This document shows, piece by piece, positions 8,807-16,648 of a DNA stretch of 64,000 nucleotides. The DNA comes from Roseburia sp. AM59-24XD. GTDB taxonomy: Bacteria > Bacillota > Clostridia > Lachnospirales > Lachnospiraceae. The position numbers and the translations under genes were made by a program. Every line of letters starts with the position of its first letter. The stretch's first letter is position 1. The DNA is taken from assembly GCF_003478445.1 (NCBI RefSeq), contig NZ_QUET01000003.1, positions 81,944 through 145,943 of the forward strand, given 5' to 3'. The notes beneath the pieces are model-generated. The model was given only the letters and a program-made list of their open reading frames with translations. It was not told where the DNA came from and ran no database searches.

Positions 8807-10189
8807 ATGTTAAAGTCGAGAAGATTTAAAAGGAAAGCAGTTTGTCTGGGACTTACAGCAACACTGATTGCAGGGTTTGCCGTAACGTTTGTCGTTCCTA
8901 CAGCAGCGAATATCTGTCGTGAACTGAATATGGCAGGAATCTCTCTTTCTCTGGACAAGTTTTCATCTAATAATAAGGATTCTATTATAAATTCATCGGT
9001 TTCACAGCCGGCACAGACAGCGACGGAGGCTTCCGTATCTGCAACACCGGAGGCAACCACAGAGGCAACGGCGGAGCCGGTCAAGAAGAAAGCACCGAAG
9101 AAGAATGATCAGCCAAAGCGTGTGGACAAGGGTCTTGTGACAGATATGGATGTTAAGGCAATCTCTACAGCAAGTGACTATGTACATGTGCGTAGAAAGC
9201 CAAACACCCACAGTAAGATCGTCGGCAGACTTTACAAGGGCTGTTCCGCAGATGTATTAAAGACCAAGAACGGCTGGGCAAAGATCCGTTCCGGCAATGT
9301 AACCGGTTATATTAAGAAGAGTTATCTTGCGATCGGTGATGATGCGAAGAAGATGATCGGTAAGTATGGACAGAAATATGTTCGTGTTAAGACATCTGTT
9401 GTCACATTGAATGTTCGTAAGAAAGCAGATATCAAGTCAAAGATTTTAACACAGATTCCAATTGAAGAAAATTATGATGTGATCAAGTCAACCGATCACT
9501 GGTACAAGATCGAGATTGATGGAGATACCAAGGGTTATGTTCGTAAAGAGTATGTTACTCTTCATGTAAGATTCAAGCATGCAAAGTCCATGGCTGAGAT
9601 CAAAGCAGAGCATCGCAGAAAGCTGGCTGCGAAGAGAGCACAGAGACAGAGACTTGCCGCTCTTGCCGCTTCCCGTTCTACCAGAAGCACAAGCAGCAGT
9701 TCATCATCAAGAAGCAGCTCAAGCAGACGTTCTACTTCATCAAGAAGCAGCTACAGCTCACGGAGGAGCTCAAGCAGCTCATCATCAAGCAGTAGTTCAA
9801 GCTCATCAAGTACGGCATCAGCAAGTGGATCAACAGGATCAGATATCGCAAGCTATGCACAGAAGTTTGTCGGCAACCCATACAGATGGGGTGGTACAAG
9901 CTTGACAAACGGTGCTGACTGCTCCGGATTTACCATGACGATCTATGGTCAGTATGGTTACTCCCTTCCACATTCCTCAGCAGCACAGGCTGGATGCGGA
10001 AGAAGCGTAAGCCTTTCCAACGTACAGCCGGGCGACCTGATCTTCTACAAGCACGGCGGACGTGTTGGTCATGTGGCAATGTATATCGGTGGTGGACGTG
10101 TTGTTCATGCACAGTCAGCCCGTACCGGCATCACAACCTCCAGCATGTATTACAACCAGCCGGCATGTGCAAGACGAATTGTAGGCTAA
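8807..10189 (+). CDS. Secreted NlpC/P60 peptidoglycan endopeptidase with two SH3 domains
   Basis: 460 residues. A signal peptide (hydrophobic core about residues 13-32) is followed by a Thr/Ala/Glu/Lys-rich spacer and two bacterial SH3 domains (near 120-170 and 190-250, each with a VHVRRKPN or LNVRKKAD-like strand). A Ser/Arg-rich linker of about 55 residues leads to a C-terminal NlpC/P60 domain with catalytic Cys in NGADCSGFT and His in VGHVAMYIG. Such enzymes cleave gamma-D-Glu-diamino acid bonds in stem peptides of the wall. The ATG at 8807 follows AAAGGA. It has its own promoter and terminator, so it is monocistronic. Confidence 0.92.
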   Translation: MLKSRRFKRKAVCLGLTATLIAGFAVTFVVPTAANICRELNMAGISLSLDKFSSNNKDSIINSSVSQPAQTATEASVSATPEATTEATAEPVKKKAPKKNDQPKRVDKGLVTDMDVKAISTASDYVHVRRKPNTHSKIVGRLYKGCSADVLKTKNGWAKIRSGNVTGYIKKSYLAIGDDAKKMIGKYGQKYVRVKTSVVTLNVRKKADIKSKILTQIPIEENYDVIKSTDHWYKIEIDGDTKGYVRKEYVTLHVRFKHAKSMAEIKAEHRRKLAAKRAQRQRLAALAASRSTRSTSSSSSSRSSSSRRSTSSRSSYSSRRSSSSSSSSSSSSSSSTASASGSTGSDIASYAQKFVGNPYRWGGTSLTNGADCSGFTMTIYGQYGYSLPHSSAAQAGCGRSVSLSNVQPGDLIFYKHGGRVGHVAMYIGGGRVVHAQSARTGITTSSMYYNQPACARRIVG

Positions 10190-10230
10190 ATTGACAAAAT
10201 GAAATAGATATGCTATATTTTATTTATACA

Positions 10231-10264
10231 ACGGCGTAGTTTTCTAGGAAACTATGCCGTTTTG
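10231..10264 (+). terminator. Rho-independent terminator after the NlpC/P60 gene
   Basis: ACGGCGTAGTTTTC pairs with GAAACTATGCCGT around a tiny loop, followed by TTTT. Confidence 0.85.
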
Positions 10265-10335
10265 CTCGTTTATACACAAATAAATTAAGCAAAGTACCAA
10301 AAACAGGACAGAGAAGGACGGGGAGGTACCGGAAT

Positions 10336-10785
10336 ATGAAAAAGAACGAACTAGACCATATTGATTTTGAAATCTTAAAGATGCTTCAGGCAAATGCCAG
10401 GATTCCGCTCAAGGAGATCGCCGCAAAGGTATATTTGTCTTCACCGGCAGTATCTGCCCGGATCGAGACTCTGGTAAATAAAGGATATATTGAAGGGTTT
10501 CATGCGCAGATCAATCCGGAGGTGATGGGATATCACATCAAAGCGTTTATCAATCTTGAGGTGATACCGCAGGATAAGAAGAAGTTTTATCCATATATTA
10601 AGGAGTGTAAGAATGTTGTGGAGTGCAATTGTGTGACCGGAGATTATTCGATGCTTCTGGAGGTATTGTTTCAGAGCACCTCGGAGCTTGATCAGTTTAT
10701 TGGCGAGCTCCAGGAGTACGGCAGGACGAATACACTGATCGTCTTCTCGACATCGGTAGAGCATCGTGGTGTGATCATAGAATAA
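10336..10785 (+). CDS. Lrp/AsnC family transcriptional regulator
   Basis: 149 residues, the normal size. An N-terminal winged helix-turn-helix (IDFEILKMLQANARIPLKEI, then VYLSSPAVSARIETL) precedes a RAM/AsnC effector domain (FINLEVIPQDKKKFYPYIKE, then ECNCVTGDYSMLLEV). The family senses amino acids and forms oligomers on DNA. No target operon adjoins it: the upstream gene has its own terminator and the downstream gene encodes a zinc-ribbon protein. Confidence 0.92.
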   Translation: MKKNELDHIDFEILKMLQANARIPLKEIAAKVYLSSPAVSARIETLVNKGYIEGFHAQINPEVMGYHIKAFINLEVIPQDKKKFYPYIKECKNVVECNCVTGDYSMLLEVLFQSTSELDQFIGELQEYGRTNTLIVFSTSVEHRGVIIE

Positions 10786-10890
10786 ATAACAGGATTTTCA
10801 ATGCATTGTCCGGAGATACCGGGAGAAGCAGAAGCCGGAGATAAGCGTTGATTTTTCCAGATAATCATATATAATATGATGTAGGATTAC

Positions 10891-10914
10891 GAGATTGCTT
10901 TGCAATGAAGCAAT
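10891..10914 (+). other. Small hairpin in the leader of the zinc-ribbon gene
   Basis: Inverted repeat GATTGCTT / AAGCAATC around TGCAATG, about 45 bases before the next start codon. There is no T-run, so it is unlikely to be a terminator. Confidence 0.45.
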
Positions 10915-10959
10915 CCACAGTATCAGTTGGATTCAAAAGGATTCAGGGAGGTAATGAAT

Positions 10960-11304
10960 ATGGCATTTTTTGATAGTATGAAGGAAACTCTGACTACCGC
11001 AGGCAGAGATGTAAGTCAGAAGGCGAAGGAAGTATCCGGTGTAGCGAAGCTCAAGCTCGATATCAAATCCAAAGAGGATGCACTGAATAAAGAGTACATT
11101 GCACTCGGAAAGCGTTACTACGATATGCAGAAGGAAGGCGAGATCGCTGATGAGCAGATCGCCAATGTCAGCTCACTTTTAAGTGAGATCGCTGATCTGA
11201 AGGACGAGGTTGTCCGGATGCAGGGCGGAGCATGCTGTCCACAGTGTGGTGCAGTAATCCCGGAGGGAGCCGCATTCTGCAGCAAATGCGGGGCAAAGAT
11301 GTAA
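10960..11304 (+). CDS. Zinc-ribbon protein with helical N-terminal domain
   Basis: 114 residues. The first 85 residues are charged and probably helical or coiled-coil (KEVSGVAKLKLDIKSKEDAL); the end is a double CxxC zinc ribbon (CCPQCGAVIPEGAAFCSKCG). The start at 10960 is chosen because GGGAGG lies 9 bases upstream, so the longer frame from 10927 is probably not used. Similar small proteins are common in Clostridia and lack a defined function; a protein or nucleic-acid adaptor is plausible. Confidence 0.8.
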   Translation: MAFFDSMKETLTTAGRDVSQKAKEVSGVAKLKLDIKSKEDALNKEYIALGKRYYDMQKEGEIADEQIANVSSLLSEIADLKDEVVRMQGGACCPQCGAVIPEGAAFCSKCGAKM

Positions 11305-11385
11305 GTGCGCGAAGGCAAAAGTGAACATAGTGATCAGCCAGATATCGGTGCTTGCACTAGGGAACTGGCTGGTCGCTATGTGAAC

Positions 11386-11577
11386 ACGCCCGCGAGTGAG
11401 GAAAAGCGAAGCTTTTTCGAACCTTTTGCTGGAGCGCTGTAAATAAGCTTGTGAAACAAGCGGAGGAGCTCTGAAAGAGCGGATTTGCGAGTTTATAAGT
11501 GAAGCCTCAGAGAAAATCAGACGCCCGCGAGTGAGGAAAAGCGAAGCTTTTTCGAACCTTTTGCCGGAGCGCTGTAA
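11386..11577. repeat. Two 57-bp direct repeats, 135 bp apart, in noncoding DNA
   Basis: Copies at 11386-11442 and 11521-11577 differ at one base. Each holds a GAAAAGCGAAGCTTTTTC hairpin. The 78 bp between them contains two more short hairpins (GCTTG/CAAGC and GCTCT/AGAGC). This explains most of the 11305-11762 gap. It looks like a REP-type intergenic repeat family; no gene was found in it. Confidence 0.75.
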
Positions 11578-11596
11578 TAATTTTATAATGTAGATG

Positions 11597-11640
11597 AAAA
11601 CCATCTGTGGATCTGTTTCAAGATTCCCGGATGGTTTTTG
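11597..11640 (+). terminator. Terminator upstream of the lactate dehydrogenase gene
   Basis: AAAACCATC pairs with GATGGTTTT across a 26-base interior and is followed by further T residues. The symmetric A and T tails mean it could act on either strand. Confidence 0.6.
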
Positions 11641-11762
11641 TTATTTTATTTCCCATAAACAGCAGTCATAAAATGTCTGTTTATGGGAATACTAACCATG
11701 CGAAATAATTCGAAATGATTAAAGTGCTTTTGCACAGAGCGTAGAAAGGTATGGTTAGAGAC

Positions 11763-12701
11763 ATGAATAATAGAAAAATAGCAATTATCGGTTGTGGGTA
11801 TGTAGGAGCAGCAACAGCATTTACGATCATGCAGAGCGGACTGTTTTCGGAGATGGTCCTCTTGGATGTGGACCGCAAGAAGGCGGAGGGCGAGGCAATG
11901 GATATCATGCACGGTATGCCGTTTGCCATGCCGATCAAAATTCATGCCGGAGATTATGATGATATTGCAGACAGTGCGATCATCGTTGTGACAGCGGGCT
12001 GCAATCAGCGTCCGGAGGAGTCGAGACTCGATCTTGTACACAAAAATATCGAGATATTCCGTCAGATCATGGGTGAGATTGCGGCAAGAGACGTCGAGGG
12101 AATCCTTTTGATCGTATCTAATCCGGTCGATATTCTTACCTATGCCGCATGGAAATTCTCGGGATTGCCGAGACATCGTGTGATCGGTTCGGGAACCGTG
12201 CTGGACACGGCGCGCCTGAAATGTATGCTGGGTGGCGAGCTTGGTGTAGATGCGCGAAGTGTGCATGCGTTTATCATTGGAGAGCATGGGGACAGCGAGC
12301 TTGCGGTGTTCAGTAGTGCCAATGTGTCCGGAATTGATCTGAGGGACTTCTATGACATGTGTCAGCCGGACGAGTATCAGAATGATACGGAGAGGATCTA
12401 CGATCAGGTAAAGGACAGTGCATATAAGATCATTGAGAGTAAGAAAGCCACATACTTTGGCGTGGCAATGGCGGTTTGCCGTATCTGTGAATGCATCATG
12501 AGAAATGAGCATTCGATCCTGACCGTGTCCGGCGTGGTGGAGGGACAGTATGGAGCCAGTGATATGGCGTTAAGCCTGCCATGTATTGTCGGAGCCGGGG
12601 GTCTGGAGCAGATCATTCAGATTGAGCTTGATGAAAAAGAGGACGAGCAGCTTGAGGAGTCGATCCGCGTGCTGAGCCAGGTGTTGGATGAGTGTATGTA
12701 A
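11763..12701 (+). CDS. L-lactate/malate dehydrogenase family protein, probably L-lactate dehydrogenase
   Basis: About 312 residues. An N-terminal NAD-binding Rossmann motif (IAIIGCGYVGAATA) is followed by the active-site loop NQRPEESR, then SNPVDILTY, and the catalytic histidine in IIGEHGDSE. These fit NAD-dependent interconversion of pyruvate and L-lactate in the cytoplasm. The substrate-loop residue is Gln (CNQRPEESR), which favours lactate over malate. The start is uncertain: ATG at 11751 lies too close to AGAAAGG, while 11763 matches the family N-terminus. It stands alone between terminators and a convergent gene. Confidence 0.85.
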   Translation: MNNRKIAIIGCGYVGAATAFTIMQSGLFSEMVLLDVDRKKAEGEAMDIMHGMPFAMPIKIHAGDYDDIADSAIIVVTAGCNQRPEESRLDLVHKNIEIFRQIMGEIAARDVEGILLIVSNPVDILTYAAWKFSGLPRHRVIGSGTVLDTARLKCMLGGELGVDARSVHAFIIGEHGDSELAVFSSANVSGIDLRDFYDMCQPDEYQNDTERIYDQVKDSAYKIIESKKATYFGVAMAVCRICECIMRNEHSILTVSGVVEGQYGASDMALSLPCIVGAGGLEQIIQIELDEKEDEQLEESIRVLSQVLDECM

Positions 12702-12821
12702 AGCATTATGATGCCGGGGCAGGAGTGAAAGGGGATCTATCCCGAACGGATGCTGCGGCTTGTCCCGTTGCTGTGCGATTGCTGTAATACTGCAAATACC
12801 GGCGGTGTCCCTTGAATCCGA

Positions 12822-13244
12822 TTACTTATGGTGCGTCCGGCTGTCCCGGAGACTGTAGTAATAATACATGCGCAACGGCATCTCATGCAGATACAGGGAA
12901 ATGCTGAAGCGTCTCCGGGGATCTCTGGTGAAAAGTCCGCAGAAAAACACTTTCTGAATACGGCGGCGACAGCGCCTGAGGTACCGGGGCGGCAGGCGAT
13001 CACGCATTGCGCGGCAGGAATGACATCCTTCTTTAAAACATTTGAAGAAAAAGATGTAGTCATCAATTGTTCTTACAAATGAAGAGACAGAGATACGGAG
13101 ACAGATGCGCCGGATATACCATAAGATCAGATGGATCCCATACAAAATCCAGTCAAGAATATCCAATGTGGTGTTGTAAATCTTCTGTGAGAGGATGAAT
13201 ATAAAACGTGCGGCAAACATGAGAAATTCTTCAAATTCATTCAT
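12822..13244 (-). CDS. Unknown small protein with hydrophobic N-terminus and basic tail
   Basis: 140 residues, no family recognised. Residues 8-50 are strongly hydrophobic and aromatic (FAARFIFILSQKIYN, then LDWILYGIHLILWYI), suggesting one or two membrane helices. The remainder is rich in Arg and Cys. A strong ribosome site (GGAGGAAATAT before the ATG, minus strand) supports expression. It is divergent from the NAD salvage genes. The C-terminal half has an odd composition and could be read-through into a degraded region. Confidence 0.5.
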   Translation of the reverse strand: MNEFEEFLMFAARFIFILSQKIYNTTLDILDWILYGIHLILWYIRRICLRISVSSFVRTIDDYIFFFKCFKEGCHSCRAMRDRLPPRYLRRCRRRIQKVFFCGLFTRDPRRRFSISLYLHEMPLRMYYYYSLRDSRTHHK

Positions 13245-13335
13245 ATATTTCCTCCGTTTCTGTGCATTTTCGTGTAAAGTTCATCAATTATATATCTATT
13301 TTATCGGATTTGCAACAGAAATTTTTGAGAGAGGG

Positions 13336-13363
13336 TTGACATAATTCTCCCAAAGAGTATAAT
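13336..13363 (+). promoter_or_regulatory. Promoter of the NAD salvage regulon
   Basis: TTGACA at 13336-13341 and TATAAT at 13358-13363 are separated by 16 bases. The spacer contains ATAATTCTC and GAGTATAAT, an imperfect copy of the operator found just downstream, so a repressor bound here would cover the promoter. Confidence 0.8.
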
Positions 13364-13374
13364 CATATTCAAAC

Positions 13375-13403
13375 AATATAATTCTCAAATTGAGAATTAT
13401 ATT
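13375..13403. promoter_or_regulatory. Perfect palindromic operator, probably bound by NrtR
   Basis: A 29-bp palindrome: AATATAATTCTCAA, a central A, and its exact reverse complement. It lies between the promoter and the start of the Nudix-type regulator. Its place just downstream of the -10 and the partial second copy in the promoter spacer point to repression by the adjacent gene product. Binding by NrtR is inferred, not shown. Confidence 0.8.
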
Positions 13404-13423
13404 TTAAGAAGGAGGAATGATCG

Positions 13424-14188
13424 GTGGAAGTACGGGATCAAAATGGATTAACAGAAGCGGAGTTTATTCGGCAGTATGATCCGAACCGCTATGAGAAGCC
13501 GGCTGTTACGGTGGATATGCTGATCTTTACCGTGAATCCGGAGAAGGACGATTCGCTGGAGCTTTTGATGATCGAGAGGGGAGGTCATCCGTTTCTTGGT
13601 AAGTGGGCGATCCCCGGCGGCTTTGTGGAGATGGAGGAGTCTCTGGAGGAAGCGGCGGCAAGAGAGCTGAAGGAAGAGACGGATCTCTCGGATATTTATA
13701 TGGAGCAGCTTTATACGTTTGGCGATGTCGGGAGAGATCCGCGGATGCGCGTGATCTCTGTGGCATATATGGCGCTGGTGCCGAAGGCGAAGCTTCATCC
13801 GGTGGCGGGCGATGACGCTGCGAAGGTGAAGTGGTTTACCGTGAAGCTGGGTGCGGATGATCGTCTTACACTTCTTTCGGAGGATGTGTGCCTGTCGGAG
13901 GAGGACATTGCGTTTGATCATGAGAAGGTGATCAAGACGGCGCTGCAGAGACTGAAGAATAAGGTGGAGTATACCGACATTGCATTTGAGTTGGCGGGCG
14001 AGGAGTTTACGCTGACGCATCTGCAGTCCATTTATGAATCGGTCCTGGGGAGACAGCTTCACAAGCCGAACTTCCGCCGGTGGATCGTTGACCGCGTGGA
14101 AAAGACCGGGGGAATGGACACGAAAAGCTCAGGGCGCCCGTCCTGTCTGTACCGCAAAAAGAGCGGGGAATGGGAGCATCGATTCTGA
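13424..14188 (+). CDS. nrtR: NrtR-type Nudix-related transcriptional regulator of NAD metabolism
   Basis: 254 residues. An N-terminal Nudix domain includes GGFVEMEESLEEAAARELKE, close to the GX5EX7REUXEEXGU box. A C-terminal winged helix (LTHLQSIYESVLGRQLHKPN, then FRRWIVD) binds DNA in this family. Known NrtR proteins bind ADP-ribose derivatives and repress NAD synthesis genes. Here nicotinamidase and nicotinate phosphoribosyltransferase follow, which supports the role strongly. The GTG start at 13424 has GGAGG 8 bases upstream; the nearby ATG is out of frame. Confidence 0.88.
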   Translation: MEVRDQNGLTEAEFIRQYDPNRYEKPAVTVDMLIFTVNPEKDDSLELLMIERGGHPFLGKWAIPGGFVEMEESLEEAAARELKEETDLSDIYMEQLYTFGDVGRDPRMRVISVAYMALVPKAKLHPVAGDDAAKVKWFTVKLGADDRLTLLSEDVCLSEEDIAFDHEKVIKTALQRLKNKVEYTDIAFELAGEEFTLTHLQSIYESVLGRQLHKPNFRRWIVDRVEKTGGMDTKSSGRPSCLYRKKSGEWEHRF

Positions 14189-14203
14189 TGGAACCTGACA
14201 AAT

Positions 14204-14283
14204 CGGTGAATCGAAGCATTGGCTCTGATAGAGCGTGATCAACCGGTGAATCGAAGCATCGGCTCTGATAGAGCGTGATCAAC
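14204..14283 (+). repeat. Tandem 40-bp duplication between nrtR and pncA
   Basis: Two head-to-tail copies (14204-14243 and 14244-14283) differing at one base, each containing GGCTCTGATAGAGC, which can fold as a small hairpin. They fall in the gap before the pncA start; no gene is inside. Confidence 0.8.
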
Positions 14284-14355
14284 CGGAATAGGAGTCGGGT
14301 ATGGCATTGTCTGTGGCAGCAGGCTTGCAGACAGGGAAAGGATGGTTGGATTAAT

Positions 14356-14874
14356 ATGGCGAAAGTATTAGTAGTTGTGGATATGCAGAATGATTTTATT
14401 TCCGGAAGTCTCGGCACGAAGGAGGCGCAGGCAATCGTGCCGGCCGTAGTGGAGAAGATCCGGAAATATCAGGACAACGGAGATGTGGTCTTGTATACAT
14501 ACGATACGCATGGCGAGGATTATCCGGAGACGCAGGAGGGACGTAATCTTCCGGTGAAGCATTGTATCCGTGGAACCTGGGGCTGGCAGCTTGCAGACGA
14601 GATCGCGGAGCTTGCAGAAGGTGCGGATACTTATGAAAAGCCGACCTTTGGCAGCAGAGAGCTGATGCAGGATCTGGCAGAGTTGAACCCGGAAGCGATT
14701 GAATTTATCGGACTTTGTACGGATATCTGTGTGGTATCCAATGTGCTTGGAACAAAGGCGTGGCTGCCGGAAACACCTTTGACGGTCGACAGCAGATGCT
14801 GTGCAGGCGTGACGCCGGAGAGTCATGAGACGGCACTGGCAACAATGCGGTCCTGTCAGGTAAATGTTATTTAA
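14356..14874 (+). CDS. pncA: Nicotinamidase (isochorismatase fold)
   Basis: 172 residues. The catalytic triad is visible: Asp in VVVDMQNDF, Lys in the EKPTFGS region, and Cys in FIGLCTDICVVSN. It hydrolyses nicotinamide to nicotinate for NAD salvage. The start at 14356 has AAAGGATGG upstream and begins exactly at the family N-terminus (MAKVLVVVDMQND). It lies between the regulator and pncB, completing the salvage pathway. Confidence 0.92.
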   Translation: MAKVLVVVDMQNDFISGSLGTKEAQAIVPAVVEKIRKYQDNGDVVLYTYDTHGEDYPETQEGRNLPVKHCIRGTWGWQLADEIAELAEGADTYEKPTFGSRELMQDLAELNPEAIEFIGLCTDICVVSNVLGTKAWLPETPLTVDSRCCAGVTPESHETALATMRSCQVNVI

Positions 14875-14974
14875 GAGGATGATACAAGGGTCAGATATTT
14901 TTGCCCCCAATATCATAGGATAAGAACATAATATAATAATGTTTTAGTTTGGTGCTGGAGAGAGAAAGGTCGTG

Positions 14975-16429
14975 ATGACAATGAAGCAGTTTGATAAACG
15001 TAATTTAACGATGGTCATGGATTTTTATGAGCTGACCATGAGTAATGGATATTTCAGAGAGCAGGACAGAGATGCAAGAGTGGCATTCGATGTATTTTAC
15101 CGGAAGAATCCGGACGGCGGCGGATATTCTATTTTCGCCGGACTTGAGCAGATCATCGAGTATATTCAGGATCTTCATTTTGATGACGATGACATTGCAT
15201 ATCTGCGTGAGCAGAAGATCTTCGAGGAGGATTTTCTTGAATATTTACGGAATTTCAAATTTGAGGGAGATCTGTATGCATTTCCGGAGGGGACGATCAT
15301 GTACCCGAATGAACCGGTTCTGACGATCGTTGCGCCGCTCATTGATGCACAGCTTGTGGAGACGGCAGTGCTTTTACAGGTCAATCACCAGTCTCTTGTC
15401 GCAACAAAGGCAAGCCGTATCGTACGGGCGGCACAGGGAAGAGTCGTGTCTGATTTCGGTGCGAGACGTGCGCACAACATGGACGCAGCCGTGTATGGCG
15501 CAAGAGCAGCTTACATTGGCGGTGTAAACGGAACGGCAACCGTGCTTTCCGGCGAGATGTTCGGCATCCCGGTAGGCGGCACGATGGCGCACAGCTGGGT
15601 TATGTATTATGAGGATGAATATACCGCTTTTAAAAAGTATGCAGAGACTTATCCGGACGGCACCGTACTTCTCATTGATACATACGATGTCTTAAAGAGC
15701 GGTGTACCGAATGCGATCCGAATCGCCAAAGAAGTGTTAGAGCCGATGGGCAAACGTCTGAAGGGAGTCCGCATCGACAGCGGTGACCTTGCGTATCTTT
15801 CCAAGAAAACAAGAAAGATGTTAGATGACGCCGGACTTACGGACTGCCAGATCGTGGCATCCAACAGTCTCGATGAGTACACGATCTCTTCCCTGATCGA
15901 TCAGGGCGGCTGCATTGACAGCTTTGGTGTGGGCGAGCGTCTGATCACCTCCAAGAGTGAGCCGGTTTTTGGTGCTGTTTACAAGATCTCTGCCGTGAAG
16001 CGTGACGGCGAGTACCAGCCGAGGATCAAGGTGTCCGAGAATGTGGAAAAGATTACGAATCCGGGACTTAAGAAGGTGTACCGAATCTATGATGAGACGG
16101 GGAAGGCTGTGGCAGATCTGATCGGTAAATACGACGAAGAAATCGATCTTTCAAAGCCATTCCGCTATGTGGATCCGGTTGCTCCGTGGCGCCAGCGAAC
16201 CTTTGACAACTGCACCGGAAAGGAGCTTCAGGTGCCGATCTTTAAGGACGGAAAGCTGGTTTATGAACAGCCGTCTCTGGAGGAGATCCGTTCCTATGTG
16301 AATCAGCAGATGAAGGAAGAAATGTGGCTTGAGGAGCAGCGTTTCGAGAATCCGCATGTGCATTATCTGGATATGACACCGAACTATTATGATATGAAGA
16401 TGGAGCTTCTCTATAAGATGCAGAAATAG
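14975..16429 (+). CDS. pncB: Nicotinate phosphoribosyltransferase
   Basis: About 484 residues, normal for the long Bacillota form. Conserved features include LTMVMDFYELTMSNGYF at the N-terminus, DFGARRAHNMDAA, GTMAHSWVMYY with the catalytic histidine, and LIDTYDVLKSG. It converts nicotinate and PRPP to nicotinate mononucleotide, ATP-dependent. The ATG at 14975 lies 5 bases after GAAAGG, and an in-frame GTG lies one codon upstream. It acts directly after nicotinamidase, so the pair forms the deamidating salvage route. Confidence 0.93.
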   Translation: MTMKQFDKRNLTMVMDFYELTMSNGYFREQDRDARVAFDVFYRKNPDGGGYSIFAGLEQIIEYIQDLHFDDDDIAYLREQKIFEEDFLEYLRNFKFEGDLYAFPEGTIMYPNEPVLTIVAPLIDAQLVETAVLLQVNHQSLVATKASRIVRAAQGRVVSDFGARRAHNMDAAVYGARAAYIGGVNGTATVLSGEMFGIPVGGTMAHSWVMYYEDEYTAFKKYAETYPDGTVLLIDTYDVLKSGVPNAIRIAKEVLEPMGKRLKGVRIDSGDLAYLSKKTRKMLDDAGLTDCQIVASNSLDEYTISSLIDQGGCIDSFGVGERLITSKSEPVFGAVYKISAVKRDGEYQPRIKVSENVEKITNPGLKKVYRIYDETGKAVADLIGKYDEEIDLSKPFRYVDPVAPWRQRTFDNCTGKELQVPIFKDGKLVYEQPSLEEIRSYVNQQMKEEMWLEEQRFENPHVHYLDMTPNYYDMKMELLYKMQK

Positions 16430-16477
16430 AAAATTGCATATTGGTGACGCCGGCACATGACCGGAACGGAACGAGTG

Positions 16478-16564
16478 GCAAATTAACACAGTCAAATTCG
16501 ATCATGGCAGATAGTGGAAGAATACTGCGGATTGGACAAGCAGCAAATTAACACAGTCAAATTC
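16478..16564 (+). repeat. 22-bp direct repeat pair after pncB
   Basis: GCAAATTAACACAGTCAAAT plus TC occurs at 16478-16499 and again at 16543-16564, 65 bp apart, in the pncB-metG gap. Confidence 0.7.
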
Positions 16565-16648
16565 CCCGGAACGGTTGACAAATCGGGGGAGGAATACTAA
16601 AGTAAATAAGATAGGGTAATTAGAATTTTAGGAAAAGAGGGACAGTAG

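Noticed and set aside
12828-13082. 84-codon plus-strand frame antisense to the small membrane protein
   Set aside because: The minus-strand frame has a strong ribosome site; this one does not.
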